Under the pieces are notes generated by a model that was not told the DNA's origin, searched no databases, and saw nothing but the letters and a program-made list of their open reading frames with translations. Shown here one piece after another: positions 61,924 through 64,000 of a stretch of DNA of 64,000 bases; position 1 is the first letter of the stretch, and every line of letters starts with the position of its first letter. Position numbers and translations under genes: made by a program. The DNA is from Weissella viridescens (GTDB lineage Bacteria > Bacillota > Bacilli > Lactobacillales > Lactobacillaceae): the NCBI RefSeq assembly GCF_003862435.1, contig NZ_RHGY01000001.1, forward strand, positions 310,001 through 374,000. Direction: 5' to 3'.

Positions 61924-63030
61924 GGATTGTGGCTCATCAAATGAAAATAGATTACGTCCATTAAATTTAGATTGGTAGAGAAACAAATCTGCTTTTTCAA
62001 ATGCGCGTAAAGTATGATAATTGTGAAAAACTGTATGGCTAACGCCAGCTGAGTAAGTAATTGGTGTTGGTAAAGAAATGCTACTTTGTTCATACAAGTT
62101 TTTTTGGAAATGTTTTAAGACAGAAGCAATCACGTCTTGGTCAGCAGATAAATCATCCGTTTCAGAAGAAATTAAAAGGACAAATTCTTCACCTCCGTAG
62201 CGATAAATGCGATAAGACCGATTTGGGATATCCTTTGCGATGGTTGTCTTTAACACATTGGCAAATAATTTTAATGCTAGATTGCCATGTTGGTGACCGT
62301 AGGTATCATTGATACTTTTAAATTTATCGATATCCATAATGATAATCCATGCATCACGGTTTGCGATGGGTGCTTTCTGAAATAAATCGGTCGTCAGCTG
62401 ATGATAATTATAAACATGCGTTAGGGCATCATGAGATTTATCGTAGAACAATTCATTTCTGAGACGTTCACAAACTTTATTGATGTAAGTGATTAACCAA
62501 GCGAAAAAGAGGTAGGCTAACAAGATACAAACAAATGCAATCAGTGATTTTGGCGTGAGAATATCTTTAAATTGATAGCTTTGCCAATACTCTAAACAGG
62601 CGAAGAAAACGGCCAGAATAGGGGCTAATATTTTTTTGTTTTGAATTGTCATGGTCAAAGCGGCCAAGACGAGCATCAAAATAATCTCGCTAACAAATAA
62701 AATTTTGGCATCATGATGTGGAATAGAGATATAACGGCCGATGTAGAGCGCCATAAGCCAAGGATGAATTGAGGCGCAGAAGATAACCTTCCAAAGTGCT
62801 GTATCCAAGCTAATGAACAAAAGTGGTACGAAATATAAAATCAATCGGTTCACCAGATTGGCATCCAAAATAAGGATGAGATAGGTAAAGACGATATATA
62901 AAATAATCGTAATGACTTTTGGGAATAGCTGATTGCTATAAATGAGCGTGTTTTGGTAAACATAAACTAAGGCGACTAAAATGCTTGTAATAAAGAACAA
63001 AACAATTAGAAAGCCCGCGAAAGTGTGCAT
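61921..63030 (-). CDS. Membrane diguanylate cyclase (GGDEF protein)
   Basis: A 369-residue protein. Six hydrophobic segments fill residues 1-190; a GGDEF domain follows (about 205-360) with DKSHDALTHVYNYHQL, DIDKFKSINDTYGHQHGN and the active loop YGGEEF. It should make c-di-GMP from two GTP. The RxxD product-inhibition site expected five residues before GGEEF is absent. ATG 63030 with GAGGAG upstream. It points away from a GT2 gene, which hints at control of surface polysaccharide. Confidence 0.9.
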   Translation of the reverse strand: MHTFAGFLIVLFFITSILVALVYVYQNTLIYSNQLFPKVITIILYIVFTYLILILDANLVNRLILYFVPLLFISLDTALWKVIFCASIHPWLMALYIGRYISIPHHDAKILFVSEIILMLVLAALTMTIQNKKILAPILAVFFACLEYWQSYQFKDILTPKSLIAFVCILLAYLFFAWLITYINKVCERLRNELFYDKSHDALTHVYNYHQLTTDLFQKAPIANRDAWIIIMDIDKFKSINDTYGHQHGNLALKLFANVLKTTIAKDIPNRSYRIYRYGGEEFVLLISSETDDLSADQDVIASVLKHFQKNLYEQSSISLPTPITYSAGVSHTVFHNYHTLRAFEKADLFLYQSKFNGRNLFSFDEPQS

Positions 63031-63312
63031 GTAAAAGTCTCCTCTTCGGATCAAAACGGGCATACCACTGACTAAGCAAATAGTATGAACAACACAATGT
63101 CAACTAGTATATAGCTATTGCTGTGAGATTTCAATATACCTGTACCAATAGAATTGTAATCATATTGACTTTTTGCCCCTGTACATGTCCTAAAATGAGA
63201 GATTTAGTTTACCATAAAAATTTTATATGTTAATGTACATTCTTAGACGAAATTGTTTCTAAATCTTTTTTGGGGAATTGATTTAGAAAAACACATCAGG
63301 GGGAGTCATTTT
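63031..63312. other. Divergent intergenic region between cyclase and GT2 genes
   Basis: 282 AT-rich bases. TTGACT (63165-63170) and TAAAAT (63191-63196) could be a rightward promoter but are 20 bases apart. TCTAAATC (63259-63266) and GATTTAGA (63280-63287) make an 8-bp inverted repeat 13 bases apart just before the GT2 ribosome site. Confidence 0.45.
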
Positions 63313-64000
63313 ATGGGGGAATTTGGTGTGCTTATTCCAGCACTAAATCCAGACGAGAAGTTGGTACGGTTAGTCGATGAATTAATCATGGAGCCAATTT
63401 TAAAACACAATATCATTATCGTAGATGATGGATCTTTACCAGAATATCAACGATTTTTTAATGAGATTTTAGCGCAGTATCCAGATGAAGTTGTCGTGCT
63501 CCGACATGAATCTAATCAAGGTAAAGGTGCTGCGTTAAAACATGGTCTCAGTTACTTTAGTGAATGGTGCCCCAATATTGAAGGGGTTGTAACCATGGAT
63601 GCTGATGGACAGCATGCGGTTACGGATGTACTAAAACTTACACGGGCATTTAATGGCAAAGATTTGGTCATTGGTAGTCGTCAATTTAGTCAGGATATTC
63701 CATTCCGAAGCCGATTTGGGAATGTGTTAACGAATAAACTCACGCATTTCTTTACCGGACTGGATATTTCAAATACACAAACTGGTTTAAGAATTGTACC
63801 AAGCATATATGTACCAATGCTACAAACCTTTCCAGAAAATCATTTTGAATTTGAATTTAAGATGTTGCTAAATGCGAAAGCAAATGACATTCAGATTCGA
63901 GAAGTGCCCATCCAAACCATCTATATCGATGAAAATGCTTCATCGCATTTCCGTGTGGTTGCCGATTCGCTTTCTATCTATGCCCAATTCATGAAATTTA
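63313..64000 (+). CDS. GT2 family glycosyltransferase, partial (runs off the window)
   Basis: The first 229 codons of a dolichol-phosphate-mannose-synthase-like GT2: GVLIPALNPDEKLVRLV, IIVDDGS, GKGAALKHGL, metal motif VTMDADGQHA and NTQTGLRIVP. Proteins with this start usually load a sugar onto undecaprenyl phosphate and often carry a C-terminal GtrA-like membrane domain, which would lie beyond the window. It could supply the YfhO-type protein at 2.4-5.1 kb; inference. CAGGGGGAG precedes the ATG. Confidence 0.88.
   Translation, partial: MGEFGVLIPALNPDEKLVRLVDELIMEPILKHNIIIVDDGSLPEYQRFFNEILAQYPDEVVVLRHESNQGKGAALKHGLSYFSEWCPNIEGVVTMDADGQHAVTDVLKLTRAFNGKDLVIGSRQFSQDIPFRSRFGNVLTNKLTHFFTGLDISNTQTGLRIVPSIYVPMLQTFPENHFEFEFKMLLNAKANDIQIREVPIQTIYIDENASSHFRVVADSLSIYAQFMKF

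Overview
The window reads as chromosome of a low-GC lactic acid bacterium in the Lactobacillaceae. Weissella or a close heterofermentative relative is my best guess. This is inference from codon use, gene order (the rhomboid-yqgQ-glcK block known from Firmicutes, glnR-glnA, rplU-rpmA), 14-bp CcpA-type cre sites and protein character; no marker gene was compared.

Layout. 0-16.5 kb is a conserved housekeeping block: end of pheT, mltG, greA, a YfhO-type membrane protein, a class B penicillin-binding protein, the folate cyclo-ligase / rhomboid / yqgQ / glucokinase / rhodanese-like run, miaA, glnR-glnA, an uncharacterised three-gene operon and tRNA-Arg(UCU). 16.6-18.8 kb, just after the tRNA, is a gene-poor zone with two YxeA-like genes and decayed coding fragments. 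18.8-28.4 kb holds a TM2 protein, a run of small enzymes (GyrI-like, Nudix, VOC, a frameshifted esterase), a UvrA-like ABC protein, an anchored surface protein and a teichoic-acid-type glycerophosphotransferase. 28.5-29.3 kb is rplU-rpmA with an L21 leader and without the prp/ysxB gene that normally lies between them.

29.3-48 kb is an accessory region. The last codons of rpmA plus its terminator occur again at 30.3 kb and 45.04 kb, and in weaker form at 37.1 kb. These copies bracket a one-gene segment (DUF2971) and a 14.7-kb segment carrying a maltose/alpha-glucoside cluster (LacI regulator, permease, GH13), an MFS-Rgg pair, a GT8 glycosyltransferase, D-lactate dehydrogenase, a phosphodiesterase, an ABC exporter and a methyltransferase. 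The pattern suggests repeated insertion at the 3' end of rpmA. A second GT8 gene at 47.1 kb shares a conserved, hairpin-forming 5' leader with the first.

48-64 kb carries a drug-type MFS pump, a quinone reductase, MarR, PnuC under a NiaR-like operator, DedA, a second NADH oxidase-type flavoprotein, a complete trehalose operon (treR, EIIA, EIIBC, trehalose-6-phosphate phosphorylase, beta-phosphoglucomutase) behind a perfect cre, and a membrane diguanylate cyclase divergent from a GT2 glycosyltransferase that runs off the end.

How it works together: the glcK, maltose and trehalose units all have cre sites at or next to their promoters, so they should form one CcpA-controlled sugar set. GlnR would control glnRA through a box overlapping the end of miaA. 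Several genes (YfhO, GT2, the GT8 pair, the CDP-glycerol transferase) point to cell-surface glycopolymer decoration.
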